The notes under the pieces: model-generated
What the model was told of the DNA's origin: nothing
The model's input: only the letters and a program-made list of their open reading frames with translations
The model's database searches: none
Program-made: the position numbers and the translations under genes
Assembly: GCA_963667855.2 (NCBI GenBank)
Contig: CAXXKI010000035.1
Location: forward strand, 1 to 64,000
Length of the DNA: 64,000 nucleotides
Reading direction: 5' to 3'
DNA from: G963667855 sp963667855
GTDB taxonomy: Bacteria; Planctomycetota; Phycisphaerae; UBA1845
Shown: positions 28,027-37,231 of the stretch, piece after piece
Layout of the letters: each line of letters begins with the position of its first letter
How positions within the stretch are numbered: the stretch's first letter is position 1

Positions 28027-30021
28027 ATGCAAAAGCAAGGCTTCCGTTGGATTGCCTGTCGCGCCGTGTATGCCCTTAAAAAAGGAATGGGGATATTTCG
28101 AAAAAAGTGTCCCACGCTCAAACCCGAGGATGTCAGTTTTTCCAGTCTGGTGTCACCCGGGATACCGTCCGCGCCGGAAGCGTATTATGACTACAAAAAC
28201 CTGGACGACAAAGGCTGCTTCTTTTTCAGCAAAGGAGCGCCTCCCTCATCGGAAATTTTGAAACGAACCATTTCCGGAAACGCCCGGGATCGCATAATCG
28301 CGGTGGCCAATGCGTATTCAAAGGGAGAATTCCTGTTCTACACTAACGAGACTCACTCCCTCGGGATTCCGTTAAATTGGCTTTTTTCGCCCTTCACAAA
28401 ATCACAGCATAACGCACAGGTTCACTGGAGTGACTATCCCACGTTTTCCGAAACACACGGCGATATTAAAGACGTATGGGAACCATCCAGGTTCGCATGT
28501 GCATTCTGGCTGTCAAGAGCGTACGCGTTAACCTCAGAGGATAAATACGCCGAAACCTTCTGGAATTTTTTTGAATCGTGGTGCAAACAAAACCCCCCAA
28601 ATTCCGGGCCTAACTGGAAATGTGGGCAAGAAATCGCCCTCCGTTCTCTCGCTTGGTGTTTTGCTTTATTTGCTTTTTGGAAATCTCCAGCAACATCGTC
28701 ACAACGTGTGACTGATCTGGTTAAATTGCTGGCTATCCAGGCTGATCGCATCTTAGCCAATATTGACTATGCCATCTCACAAAAAAACAACCATGGAATA
28801 AGCGAGGCGACTGGGTTATTCACTATTGGTATCCTTTTTCCAGAGCTATCCAATGCACGAAAATGGCTTCGAACAGGGAAACGCATACTGGAAAAGGAAA
28901 TCGATCGTCAGGTGTATGAAGATGGCTGTTATATCCAGCAATCCATGAACTATCACCGGGTACTGCTCCATGACTGCATCTGGGCTATCCGCCTGGCTCA
29001 ACTTAACAAGCAACCACTCGCCGAAAAAGCATTGGCGAAAATAAGTAAAGCAGCCGATTTTGCTTTCTATATGATGGAACCCGAAACTGGGCGAGTCCCG
29101 AACTACGGCGCCAATGATGGAGCTATCGCCGTTCCGTTAAACAGTTGCGATTACAATGATTTCCGCCCGGTAGTACAAACTGCAAAACTACTACTGGATA
29201 ACAAAAGAGCGCTGCCAGATGGAGACTGGAATGAAGATATTACCTGGCTCTTAGGTTCTTTTAAACTACCCGAAAAACCTCTTCCAAGCCCCAGGGTATC
29301 CAAGGAGTTTCCCGTAGGCGGATACTATACTCTCGCCGGCAAAAACTCTTGGGCGATGATTCGTTGCCATAGTTATATTGACCGCGTCGCCCACGTGGAT
29401 CCGATGCATTTTGATCTTTGGGAGAATGGAACCAATCTGACAAGAGACTGCGGCAGTTATCGATACTACTGCCCCGCCGAACCGGATAGTTCCGCGTATT
29501 TTAAATCAATCTGGGCGCATAACACCATTATAATGGACAACAAATCGCCCGTACAATCCGTATCCCAATTCACCGTGTTGCCCTGGCCAAAAGCAAAGCT
29601 GAACAACTATCGAATAACCAACCGTACATTGGCCTGGGAGGGCGAAAGCACAACTTACGATCATTTGATACCCGGTTTCGTCCATAACCGACATATTACA
29701 TGTGATCGAAATCGCGATAACTGGAAAATCACCGACCGAATAAACGGTAATGGCGTGCATGATATTGAATTACGGTGGCATTTAGCACCATCTGCTCGCC
29801 TTATCTCCAGCGAACAAAACCGTGTGATAGTTTCGATTGTGCCAACCTGGCTCATTAAGGTTTCTTCCGAAAAACAAGTAGAAGCAGAAATTATAATCTC
29901 ACAAAACAACGGCGGGGTCGAATCTACCCATTATGCGGAGAAAACGCCCATCGTAACATTGTCTGTTCGCTTGCGAAGTGAACTCCCGGTTACTATCGTC
30001 AGCTTGATTGAAAAGGAATAG
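28027..30021 (+). CDS. Heparinase II/III-family polysaccharide lyase
   Basis: Protein of 664 residues with a helical alginate-lyase-like N-terminal half (WFFESWCKQNPPNSGPNWKC in part; residues 110-370) containing KNNHGISEATGLFTIG with the NNHG motif and YHRVLLHDC, and a C-terminal beta-sandwich heparinase II/III domain (residues about 420-650: ARSY-like MIRCHSYIDRVAHVDPMHFD, NLTRDCGSYRYYC, WAHNTIIMD). These Tyr, His and Asn residues correspond to the lyase active site. No signal peptide is seen, which is usual for the copies inside such biosynthesis loci. It probably cleaves the uronate-containing polymer made here or edits chain length. Confidence 0.87.
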   Translation: MQKQGFRWIACRAVYALKKGMGIFRKKCPTLKPEDVSFSSLVSPGIPSAPEAYYDYKNLDDKGCFFFSKGAPPSSEILKRTISGNARDRIIAVANAYSKGEFLFYTNETHSLGIPLNWLFSPFTKSQHNAQVHWSDYPTFSETHGDIKDVWEPSRFACAFWLSRAYALTSEDKYAETFWNFFESWCKQNPPNSGPNWKCGQEIALRSLAWCFALFAFWKSPATSSQRVTDLVKLLAIQADRILANIDYAISQKNNHGISEATGLFTIGILFPELSNARKWLRTGKRILEKEIDRQVYEDGCYIQQSMNYHRVLLHDCIWAIRLAQLNKQPLAEKALAKISKAADFAFYMMEPETGRVPNYGANDGAIAVPLNSCDYNDFRPVVQTAKLLLDNKRALPDGDWNEDITWLLGSFKLPEKPLPSPRVSKEFPVGGYYTLAGKNSWAMIRCHSYIDRVAHVDPMHFDLWENGTNLTRDCGSYRYYCPAEPDSSAYFKSIWAHNTIIMDNKSPVQSVSQFTVLPWPKAKLNNYRITNRTLAWEGESTTYDHLIPGFVHNRHITCDRNRDNWKITDRINGNGVHDIELRWHLAPSARLISSEQNRVIVSIVPTWLIKVSSEKQVEAEIIISQNNGGVESTHYAEKTPIVTLSVRLRSELPVTIVSLIEKE

Positions 30022-30024
30022 CCA

Positions 30025-31242
30025 TTGAAAATCCTTTATATTCACCAATATTTTACTACAAACGAAGGTTCCGGCGGAACTCGCAGTTACGATGTCAGCA
30101 AATACCTGGCTAACATGGGCCATGACGTAACCGTAGTTAGCGGTCTTTCCAGTAATGCCGCATTCAAGCCGCTGCCATGGTATCGGTTGTTTCGTGTCGA
30201 AAGGATTGACGGTATCAAGGTCGTTCTCTGCAATGTGGATTATGGGAACAATCTCAATATCCCGCAACGCATCTGGTCGTTTATTGGCTTCGCTTTTCTA
30301 GCCACGATAGCCTGTATTCGCGAACGCGGTATTGAAATAGTTTTCGCTACAAGCACTCCGCTGACTGTGGGTATTCCAGGACGTATCGGGGCCGCAATCA
30401 GGCGGATACCGTACGTTTTTGAAGTTCGCGATCTTTGGCCCGAAGACTTGCTTGCTGCCGGACGAATGAAACCTGGCTTGATCTACAAGACTTGGGAATG
30501 GCTCGAAAGTTTCTGCTACGCCAAGGCCAAAAAGATCATCCTTGTATCCAAGGGGTTTCATGATCGAATGCTCGAAAGGGGTTTTGCTCCAGACCGACTT
30601 AAAACCGTTCTATTGGGAGCTGATGGTAATTTATTCAAAGACGTTAAACCAGATTTCCAGTATATCAAAGAACAAGGCCTGGAGGGCAAAACTATAGCGA
30701 TTTTCACCGGAGCTCACGGTGATGCAAACGGTTTATTCCAACTGATCGAAGCGGCAGAATACTTGCGGGACCGCAATGACATCGCCATAGTAATGATCGG
30801 TCAAGGGAAGATGAAGGAATCACTTAAAGAAGCGGTGAAAGAAAAGCAACTCGAGAATGTTTATCTTCTCGATCCCGTCTCTAAAACGAAATTAAGCGGT
30901 ATCCTTGCCGCGTCACATATCGGGCTGATGATACTCAAGCAGATTGTTCGCCCACGCTGGGTAACTCCTAACAAACTGTTTGATTATATGTTTACTGGAA
31001 TACCCACACTTGTAAATTTCCCGGGGACTACCGCCGAATTGGTTGAAGCCGACGGCGTAGGCATGGCAACAACACCCGGAGACGCACAGGATCTAGCTCA
31101 AAGGATTAAGTACTACGCTGACAATCCAGAAGAAAGAAGGCGAGTCGGAGAAGCCGCCAAGAAAGTGGCATGGCAGAAATACGATCGCAAGATTATTGCC
31201 GCGCAGCTGAATGATGTCTTTAACGAATGCCTCAAGAAATAA
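30025..31242 (+). CDS. GT4 glycosyltransferase, WcaI-like
   Basis: GT-B glycosyltransferase of 405 residues. TTG at 30025 is the start: it gives MKILYIHQYFTTNEGSGGTR, the typical N-terminus of WcaI/WcaL-like enzymes, and AAGGA precedes it inside the end of the lyase gene. Motifs: TPLTVGIPGRIGAAIRRIPY, FEVRDLWPEDLLAAGRM, and the donor-site region PNKLFDYMFTGIPTLVNFPG followed by the E-L-V-E motif (TTAELVEADG). Only three bases separate it from the lyase stop codon. The sugar is unknown. Confidence 0.9.
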   Translation: MKILYIHQYFTTNEGSGGTRSYDVSKYLANMGHDVTVVSGLSSNAAFKPLPWYRLFRVERIDGIKVVLCNVDYGNNLNIPQRIWSFIGFAFLATIACIRERGIEIVFATSTPLTVGIPGRIGAAIRRIPYVFEVRDLWPEDLLAAGRMKPGLIYKTWEWLESFCYAKAKKIILVSKGFHDRMLERGFAPDRLKTVLLGADGNLFKDVKPDFQYIKEQGLEGKTIAIFTGAHGDANGLFQLIEAAEYLRDRNDIAIVMIGQGKMKESLKEAVKEKQLENVYLLDPVSKTKLSGILAASHIGLMILKQIVRPRWVTPNKLFDYMFTGIPTLVNFPGTTAELVEADGVGMATTPGDAQDLAQRIKYYADNPEERRRVGEAAKKVAWQKYDRKIIAAQLNDVFNECLKK

Positions 31243-31255
31243 CCGTTGATTTAAA

Positions 31256-32329
31256 ATGCCAGAACAATACTGGAACAATAGACTGTTTAGGCCTTCTGAC
31301 GAGGCCGCCGTTTTTGATTTGGTTTGTGCAGTTTATCCTGAGCGGCAACACGACGACCTTCGTAAATACTGGGAGTGGCGTTTCTTTAATAACACAGCCT
31401 GCAACGCTTCTATCATGTTGGCTGATTACAAAGGGAGCCCCATAGGCATTCAACCCGTAGCGATTTTTGATTTTCAAAAAGGGACGACTACCTACCAGGG
31501 AGCAATGTACACCGGCGTACTCACACACCCAGACCACAGACGAAAGGGAGTTTTTCGCACTCTGGTCGACAGTGCAAATGACTATGCGAATTCTCAGGGA
31601 GCTGCATTCAGCATGACAATGCCCAATGATGCTTCCTACCCCGGTTTCATTCGTACCGGAGAGTGGATCTCCCCTGGTGAAATCCCGCTTTTTTTAAAGG
31701 TAATCGACGGTCGCGCTACCTTAAAACCGAAATTGGGTAAACTTTTGTCGTATCTATGCGGCGGAGCTTGCCGAGTCCCCTTTCTCCGAGAACCTCCCTG
31801 CTCTCCCGTTGATTTTGAAACAAACCAGGTAAAGGAAGTCTCCGGTGAACTGGACCTCTTATTCGATAGATTCTCAGCAACGAATGAGACGTTAATGATC
31901 CGCAGAACTCAACGATATTGGAAATGGCGATATGAGCAAAGGCCGGACTCTGACTATCGTTCATTTGAAATACGTAAAAACGCAGCGCTTGCGGGTGTCG
32001 TGGCCACAGGTACCCAGGAAAGGTTTGGAATTGACTTTGGAATGATCCTGGATCTGGTTTCAAATGAAGATGAGCTGAGTGTTTACCAGCTTCTTCATGC
32101 CGCCCAAGAGGATTTAAAATCACGAGGCGTCGGAATAATCTCCTGCCAGGCTGCAACAAAATCACTTCAGCGTGCCTTGGTTAACTCAGGTTTTCGAAAA
32201 CTTATACCAGCTATCAATCCCAAAAAATTCCATTATGTCTATCGTCCCCATACAAATAACAATCTGGACCACAATCCACAATCAATTGGTGATTGGTATT
32301 TAATGTTCGGAGATTCAGATAACGTATGA
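31256..32329 (+). CDS. GNAT-family N-acetyltransferase
   Basis: Acetyltransferase-like protein of 357 residues, about twice the size of a single GNAT domain. The N-terminal GNAT half has the acetyl-CoA signature region TGVLTHPDHRRKGVFRTLVD (the R/Q-x-x-G-x-G/A element is RRKGVF) and AAFSMTMPNDASYPGF. The C-terminal half (RTQRYWKWRYEQRPDSDYR, then LLHAAQEDLKSRGVG) looks like a second, degenerate GNAT fold, as in FemX-like and many polysaccharide-locus members. It overlaps the following deacetylase start by four bases (ATGA). It probably acetylates an amino sugar. Confidence 0.8.
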   Translation: MPEQYWNNRLFRPSDEAAVFDLVCAVYPERQHDDLRKYWEWRFFNNTACNASIMLADYKGSPIGIQPVAIFDFQKGTTTYQGAMYTGVLTHPDHRRKGVFRTLVDSANDYANSQGAAFSMTMPNDASYPGFIRTGEWISPGEIPLFLKVIDGRATLKPKLGKLLSYLCGGACRVPFLREPPCSPVDFETNQVKEVSGELDLLFDRFSATNETLMIRRTQRYWKWRYEQRPDSDYRSFEIRKNAALAGVVATGTQERFGIDFGMILDLVSNEDELSVYQLLHAAQEDLKSRGVGIISCQAATKSLQRALVNSGFRKLIPAINPKKFHYVYRPHTNNNLDHNPQSIGDWYLMFGDSDNV

Positions 32330-33219
32330 CACACGCTCTGACTATTGATGTTGAGGATTCTCATAATCTATTCTCCCGCCATTGGCTTGGTATCGATTCG
32401 CCACCAACTGACCGGGTGAAGAGAAACACAACCCGAATCCTTGAATTACTTGAAGATAATTCAACAAAAGCAACATTCTTCATCCTCGGAGAAGTCGCTG
32501 CAGAGTTTCCGGAACTAGTGCGATCTATAGCGGGCGCGGGGCATGAAATCGGAGTGCACGGCTACTATCACCATCAGGTTTTTAAACTTACACCAGCGGA
32601 ATTCAATAAACAAATCCACGACGCCAAAGCTATTTTGGAAGATATTAGCAGTAAAGCCGTTCAGGGGCATCGGTCGCCTGCTTTCTCGATAACTGCCTCT
32701 ACCAGATGGGCCTGGGAGATATTGGTCAAAGAGGGATTTAAGTATGACAGTAGTGTTTTCCCATTCAGGGGCCGACGCTACGGTTGGCCGGAAAGCCCTC
32801 TTGATCCGTACATAATAAAAACTCCTTGCGGCTCAATCACGGAAATACCCCTTTCGGTCGTTGAACTCGGCAGACGGAGAATCCCAACAGCGGGAGGTGG
32901 ATATCTCCGCATGTTCCCATACGTCTGGAACCGCTGGGGAATAAACCGCGTAAGTCAAAAACGTCCTGTTATAGTCTATATTCATCCATACGAGATCGAA
33001 ACAGATCCCAGTCCCATTGATCGGAAACAGTTGTCCTGTTCACAACAGTTGACCTTGTTACGGTTAAAATACACGATGGGATTTCGCCGAAGCAGTGTAT
33101 TCACAAAATTAAAGCGGCTTCTTAAGGAATACGAATTCTCAAATCTATCCGATGTTTTTGATATATACGACAAAACCCAAAAAACCTTTGATGTCAACAA
33201 CTTACCAGACAACCGCTAA
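32326..33219 (+). CDS. Polysaccharide deacetylase (NodB homology, DUF3473 type)
   Basis: Carbohydrate esterase family 4 protein of 297 residues. NodB motifs are visible: MTHALTIDVEDSHNLF (catalytic D-V-E-D), TKATFFILGEVAAEFPEL, HEIGVHGYYHHQVF (H-x3-H metal site), GHRSPAFSIT and YDSSVFPF. The C-terminal extension with YIHPYEIETDP matches the DUF3473 subgroup often found in exosortase (XrtA)-linked polysaccharide loci. It removes N- or O-acetyl groups from the polymer or precursor. No exosortase is encoded in this window. Translational coupling to the GNAT gene through an ATGA overlap suggests linked acetylation control. Confidence 0.9.
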   Translation: MTHALTIDVEDSHNLFSRHWLGIDSPPTDRVKRNTTRILELLEDNSTKATFFILGEVAAEFPELVRSIAGAGHEIGVHGYYHHQVFKLTPAEFNKQIHDAKAILEDISSKAVQGHRSPAFSITASTRWAWEILVKEGFKYDSSVFPFRGRRYGWPESPLDPYIIKTPCGSITEIPLSVVELGRRRIPTAGGGYLRMFPYVWNRWGINRVSQKRPVIVYIHPYEIETDPSPIDRKQLSCSQQLTLLRLKYTMGFRRSSVFTKLKRLLKEYEFSNLSDVFDIYDKTQKTFDVNNLPDNR

Positions 33220-33261
33220 TTCAGATACACGATTAAAACATTAGTGGTTGTGATACCTATC

Positions 33262-33858
33262 ATGATTGTTATACGCGAACTTAACAAGCCTAACGCAAAG
33301 GCGGTCGCAGAATTGCATGCGGCCGCCATAAACAAGGGTTTCCTGGCGAAACTTGGTATCCGTTTTCTTCGTCAACTGTACCTGGGAATAGCTGATGATC
33401 CGGAATCAAAAGTATGGATCGCTATTAAAGACGAAAAGGTACTGGGATTCTGCGCCTACTCTAGAAACGTCACGGGAATGTATAGTAGAGTGTTACGTTC
33501 CCGTTTTTTCCACTTGTGCTTAGCGTCTTTTCCGGCAGTGTTTAATCCCCTGATAATTAAGGAAGTATTGGATACATTGCGTTATCCAACTAAGCAAAAC
33601 ACGAAAGCCTTACCTAAAACCGAAATTCTGAGCATTGCGGTAAATAGCAGCACACGTGGCGAAGGGCTTGGAAAAATGCTACTCGACAAAGCCATTGAAC
33701 AAGCAGCGAAAGACGGCGAGCCAGCAATAAAAGTACTTGCAGGTGCCAAGCTGGATGTCGCTAATCGTTTCTATACTTCCTATGGATTCCAGAAATCTAC
33801 AGAAATTATTCAACATGGAGAACCATTAAACGTATATGTCAAGAATATTTCCGCATAA
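33262..33858 (+). CDS. GNAT-family N-acetyltransferase
   Basis: Single GNAT domain of 198 residues from the ATG at 33262; a GTG at 33244 is an alternative. Motif A region: TEILSIAVNSSTRGEGLGKM, with R-G-E-G-L-G as the acetyl-CoA pyrophosphate loop, and DVANRFYTSYGFQKSTE as motif B, both typical. Its substrate is not evident; by location it may acetylate an amino sugar nucleotide or a modified residue of the polysaccharide. Confidence 0.82.
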   Translation: MIVIRELNKPNAKAVAELHAAAINKGFLAKLGIRFLRQLYLGIADDPESKVWIAIKDEKVLGFCAYSRNVTGMYSRVLRSRFFHLCLASFPAVFNPLIIKEVLDTLRYPTKQNTKALPKTEILSIAVNSSTRGEGLGKMLLDKAIEQAAKDGEPAIKVLAGAKLDVANRFYTSYGFQKSTEIIQHGEPLNVYVKNISA

Positions 33859-33939
33859 ACATTAACGGTCAATACTCAAGACATTACGGTTTAAGCGTTC
33901 CACCTGATGTGAAACAAACTACACGTGTGAGGCTTTCCT

Positions 33940-36081
33940 GTGCCACAACATCATATGACATTAACTGAAGTCATTTCAGCCTATTGGCCGATCCTTGCGG
34001 CATCCTTATGCATATCGCTATTGACCACTCCGATCTGTAGAAAAATAGCTCTTAAATATGGCATTGTCGACCGCCCGGACGATTGGCTTAAACCGCACGA
34101 AAAACCTATTCCATACCTTGGTGGTGTAGCGGTATTTCTCGGCTGGGTCGCCGGATTAGCGGCGGCGTTCTTGCTGTTCCAGAAAGGAACCCTCGAATCC
34201 CCCCCCACTAACTCCGCCCCTTCGATTGATACCTCCATAATACTTGGAATCGTACTTGCCGGTACAGCAATCATGCTGATAGGCCTCCTGGACGATATAC
34301 ACCCCCTCCCGCCCAAAGCGCGGCTGGCTGGGAACATTATCGTTGCAATCGTCCTGATGTGTTTCGGTATTGGTTCAGACGTAATCCTTGTTATCACCAA
34401 TCAAGTTGGCGCCGAATTAAGCCCATGGATGGTTGTCGCATATTCAGCACCAATAACCATTTTTGTCGTTGTTGGAGCCTGCAACGCCACCAATCTGATA
34501 GACGGTGTTGACGGACTCTGCTCCGGCGTTTTTGCGGTTATTTCCACCGGTTTTTTAATATTGGCCGTCCACATGCACCTTTGGAGTAACTGGCATCCGT
34601 TGGACGTGCAACGGGTTGTTCTCGCCCTGGCTCTCCTAGGCGCATCCTTGGGCTTCCTCCCCTTCAATCGCAACCCCGCGAAGATTTTCATGGGCGATGC
34701 CGGCTCGATGCTCCTGGGACTGAACGCAGCAATTATCCTCCTCTTATTCGCCAAACAGGGATCATTAAGATGGGCGATGGGTGCTCTTGTCGTGTTCACT
34801 CTCCCCATAGCGGATATGTCACTTACGCTAGTCCGCAGGTGGCGGAACGAAAAACCAATAATGGTTGGTGACAGAAGCCACTTTTACGATCAGTTGCTTG
34901 ATCGGGGAATGCCTGTCAAGCGGGTAGTTCGTATCAGCTACCTTTTGGCGGCAGTATATTCAATTGCAGGATGTTTAGTTATCTTCCTTAGAATTCGTTA
35001 CGCGGTACTCCTCTACCTGTTTATCTGTGCCGCAACACTCTGGGCAATCAAGAAAGCCAAAATGGTAAAAATGGAACCGCCGCGTCCCAGGAAACCATCA
35101 GGGAAACTAATTAAACTATTATTTACCTCGGCCGGGCGCAGAGTCTCGCTAATAAACGAGTTTCGCCGAGCCGCAGACGACCTGGGTATTAATCTGGAGA
35201 TCCATGCAGCAGATTTCCAGGCAATGGCACCGGCTTTGCAGGTGGCTGATAAATGTTTGCTCGTTCCTTCCGTTTTGGCTGATGATTACTGCAATGTGCT
35301 GATTCAGTATTGCCAGGAAAACGACATCGACGGTTTAATCCCTCTAATCGACCCCGAATTGATACCACTGGCCAACGCCAAAGAAAAGTTTTCCGAAGTT
35401 GGCACCAGAGTATTGATATCTTCGCCAGAGGTAGTGGACATTTGTGTCCATAAAGACATCTCAAGTCGATTCCTGCTACAGAATAATTTCCTTACACCAA
35501 GGATTTTCACTGGATCTGAACTGGAAAATCCTAAGTTCCCGTTATTTATGAAGCCCAAGATCGGCAGCTCCAGCAAGGGGGCTTACAAGATCAATGACTC
35601 CAGTGACTTAATTTATTACCTCTCCAAGAACCCAGAATCGATTGTCCAGGAGTTTATCGAAGGAGTGGAATACACCGTTGATGTATTCGCCGATTTCGAC
35701 GGCAAGCCAAGATGCGCTGTTCCCCGACAACGACATGAAGTGCGGGGTGGAGAAGTATCCAAGGGACAAGCCATTAAACACGTGGAAATGATGCGTGAGA
35801 ACTGTCGGTTGGTTGAAGCTCTTGATGGTTGCTGCGGCATCATCACTATCCAGTGTTTTCTGACTAAAGCTAATGAAATCGTATTTATTGAAATGAATCC
35901 CAGGTTTGGCGGCGGCATACCGCTTTCCATTAAAGCCGGGGCTGACTCTCCCAAATGGATCCTGCAACTTCTCCTAGGTACGGAACCCGATTACGAGATG
36001 GACACATGGACTGATAAACTATTCATGCTTCGATACGACAAGGGCATTTTTGTTACTCCGGAATCACTGCCCCAGGCTTAG
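33940..36081 (+). CDS. WecA/MraY-like phosphoglycosyltransferase fused to ATP-grasp ligase
   Basis: Single 713-residue frame joining two families. Residues 1 to about 385 are a polytopic polyprenyl-phosphate sugar-1-phosphate transferase: PIPYLGGVAVFLGW, IGLLDDIHPLPPKARL (Asp pair), ATNLIDGVDGLCSG, NPAKIFMGDAGSMLLGL and the cytosolic VGDRSHFYDQLLDRG. It would start the lipid-linked repeat unit. Residues about 390-713 are a soluble ATP-grasp domain: LFTSAGRRVSLINEFRRAA, FPLFMKPKIGSSSKGAYKI, SIVQEFIEGVEYTVDVFAD and FIEMNPRFGGGIPLS (metal Glu and Asn). GTG at 33940 is chosen for the GAGG upstream. A short charged linker (KKAKMVKMEPPRPRKPSGK) joins the halves with no frame break. ATP-grasp enzymes ligate carboxylates to amines; the substrate is unknown. 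Confidence 0.9.
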   Translation: MPQHHMTLTEVISAYWPILAASLCISLLTTPICRKIALKYGIVDRPDDWLKPHEKPIPYLGGVAVFLGWVAGLAAAFLLFQKGTLESPPTNSAPSIDTSIILGIVLAGTAIMLIGLLDDIHPLPPKARLAGNIIVAIVLMCFGIGSDVILVITNQVGAELSPWMVVAYSAPITIFVVVGACNATNLIDGVDGLCSGVFAVISTGFLILAVHMHLWSNWHPLDVQRVVLALALLGASLGFLPFNRNPAKIFMGDAGSMLLGLNAAIILLLFAKQGSLRWAMGALVVFTLPIADMSLTLVRRWRNEKPIMVGDRSHFYDQLLDRGMPVKRVVRISYLLAAVYSIAGCLVIFLRIRYAVLLYLFICAATLWAIKKAKMVKMEPPRPRKPSGKLIKLLFTSAGRRVSLINEFRRAADDLGINLEIHAADFQAMAPALQVADKCLLVPSVLADDYCNVLIQYCQENDIDGLIPLIDPELIPLANAKEKFSEVGTRVLISSPEVVDICVHKDISSRFLLQNNFLTPRIFTGSELENPKFPLFMKPKIGSSSKGAYKINDSSDLIYYLSKNPESIVQEFIEGVEYTVDVFADFDGKPRCAVPRQRHEVRGGEVSKGQAIKHVEMMRENCRLVEALDGCCGIITIQCFLTKANEIVFIEMNPRFGGGIPLSIKAGADSPKWILQLLLGTEPDYEMDTWTDKLFMLRYDKGIFVTPESLPQA

Positions 36082-36126
36082 CCGGATTACCACCCCCTAA
36101 AGCGATATATTGCCCTGGAAATCGAT

Positions 36127-36213
36127 ATGACTTTCAACATGTTTGACTACGCCATAGGTCGATTCTACGATGTGTTTTTGCCGTTTTACATTTTGAAAAA
36201 GCTTTGTTTCTGA
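36127..36213 (+). CDS. Possible 28-residue hydrophobic small protein
   Basis: Frame ATG to TGA reads MTFNMFDYAIGRFYDVFLPF then a short Lys/Cys-containing tail, in the 141-base gap before the epimerase. A weak GGAAA lies upstream. It is aromatic and hydrophobic, so it could be a membrane micropeptide or a coupled leader, but chance is a fair alternative. Confidence 0.25.
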   Translation: MTFNMFDYAIGRFYDVFLPFYILKKLCF

Positions 36214-36222
36214 GAGAAAACC

Positions 36223-37167
36223 ATGCCACGACCGAATATTCTTGTTACTGGAGGAGCCGGGTTTATCGGCTCGCATTTAGTGACTCGCTTCAGCGAGTTG
36301 GGCCACGCTGTACGAATCTTGGATAATTTTTCGACAGGTAGCCGAGCAAATCTGGCTCACCTGCAGAACAAAGTGGAAATAGTCGAAGGCGATCTCACTC
36401 ACATTGAGGAATGCCAACGTGCATGTCACGACATTGACATCATCTTTCATATCGGCGCCCTGCCGAGCGTGCCTGTTTCTGTTGAACAACCGCTTGAAAC
36501 CCATGCAGCTAACATTACGGGAACTGTGAACATCCTCATGGCTGCCAAGGATAACAAATGCCGTCGTGTCATATATGCCGGAAGCAGTTCGTGTTATGGT
36601 GAAACCCAAGAGTCTCCCAAGCACGAAGGAATCGTTCCTTCGCCATTGAGTCCATATGCCGTACAAAAACTGGCCGGCGAACACTACCTTGCCGCCTTCT
36701 ACAATTGCTACGGCCTGGAAACGTTAACTACTCGCTATTTCAATGTTTTTGGTCCCAGGCAAAACCCTAAAAGCCAATACTCGGCAGTCATCCCGGCATT
36801 CATAACCGCTGCCCTGGAAGACAGACAACCGATTATTTATGGTGATGGCAGACAAACCAGGGATTTTACATTTGTGGAAAATATCGTTCACGCCTACATG
36901 CTTGCGGTGGATCTACCAAAAACCGAAGGGCAAACCATAAATGTTGCTTGTGGTAACCAGATAAGTTTACTGGAAATAATAACTCTTCTGAGAGACATAT
37001 TGGGGAAAGATGTACGACCGGAATTTCAGGCGCCACGACCAGGTGATGTCCACGATTCAAGAGCGGACATCAGCGCAGCCCAGGCATTATTGGGATACAA
37101 CCCGGTGGTAACTTTTGAAGATGGCCTTAAACGAACCATCGAATTCTATTCGTCTCAGATGCACTAA
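36223..37167 (+). CDS. SDR-family nucleotide-sugar epimerase (UDP-GlcNAc/UDP-glucose 4-epimerase-like)
   Basis: Extended short-chain dehydrogenase of 314 residues. The NAD motif NILVTGGAGFIGSHL is at the N-terminus; the catalytic triad is visible as AGSSSCYGE and SPYAVQKLAGE (Ser, Tyr, Lys). GDGRQTRDFTFVENIVHAYM and ALLGYNPVVTFEDGLKRTIE are characteristic of WbpP/GalE-like UDP-HexNAc 4-epimerases. It would supply UDP-GalNAc or UDP-Gal, or the uronate forms, to the locus. It lies immediately before the dehydrogenase, a pairing common in GalNAcA or related uronate pathways (WbpP/WbpO-like). Confidence 0.88.
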   Translation: MPRPNILVTGGAGFIGSHLVTRFSELGHAVRILDNFSTGSRANLAHLQNKVEIVEGDLTHIEECQRACHDIDIIFHIGALPSVPVSVEQPLETHAANITGTVNILMAAKDNKCRRVIYAGSSSCYGETQESPKHEGIVPSPLSPYAVQKLAGEHYLAAFYNCYGLETLTTRYFNVFGPRQNPKSQYSAVIPAFITAALEDRQPIIYGDGRQTRDFTFVENIVHAYMLAVDLPKTEGQTINVACGNQISLLEIITLLRDILGKDVRPEFQAPRPGDVHDSRADISAAQALLGYNPVVTFEDGLKRTIEFYSSQMH

Positions 37168-37231
37168 ACCGAGAGATTGAAATAAACACAGAATAAAAAA
37201 TCGCGGCGTTTGAGCCTAGAAGGAAAGCGAA

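Noticed and set aside
32326..33219. Exosortase/PEP-CTERM system suggested by the DUF3473 deacetylase
   Set aside because: No exosortase or PEP-CTERM protein is visible here; the deacetylase alone is not enough.
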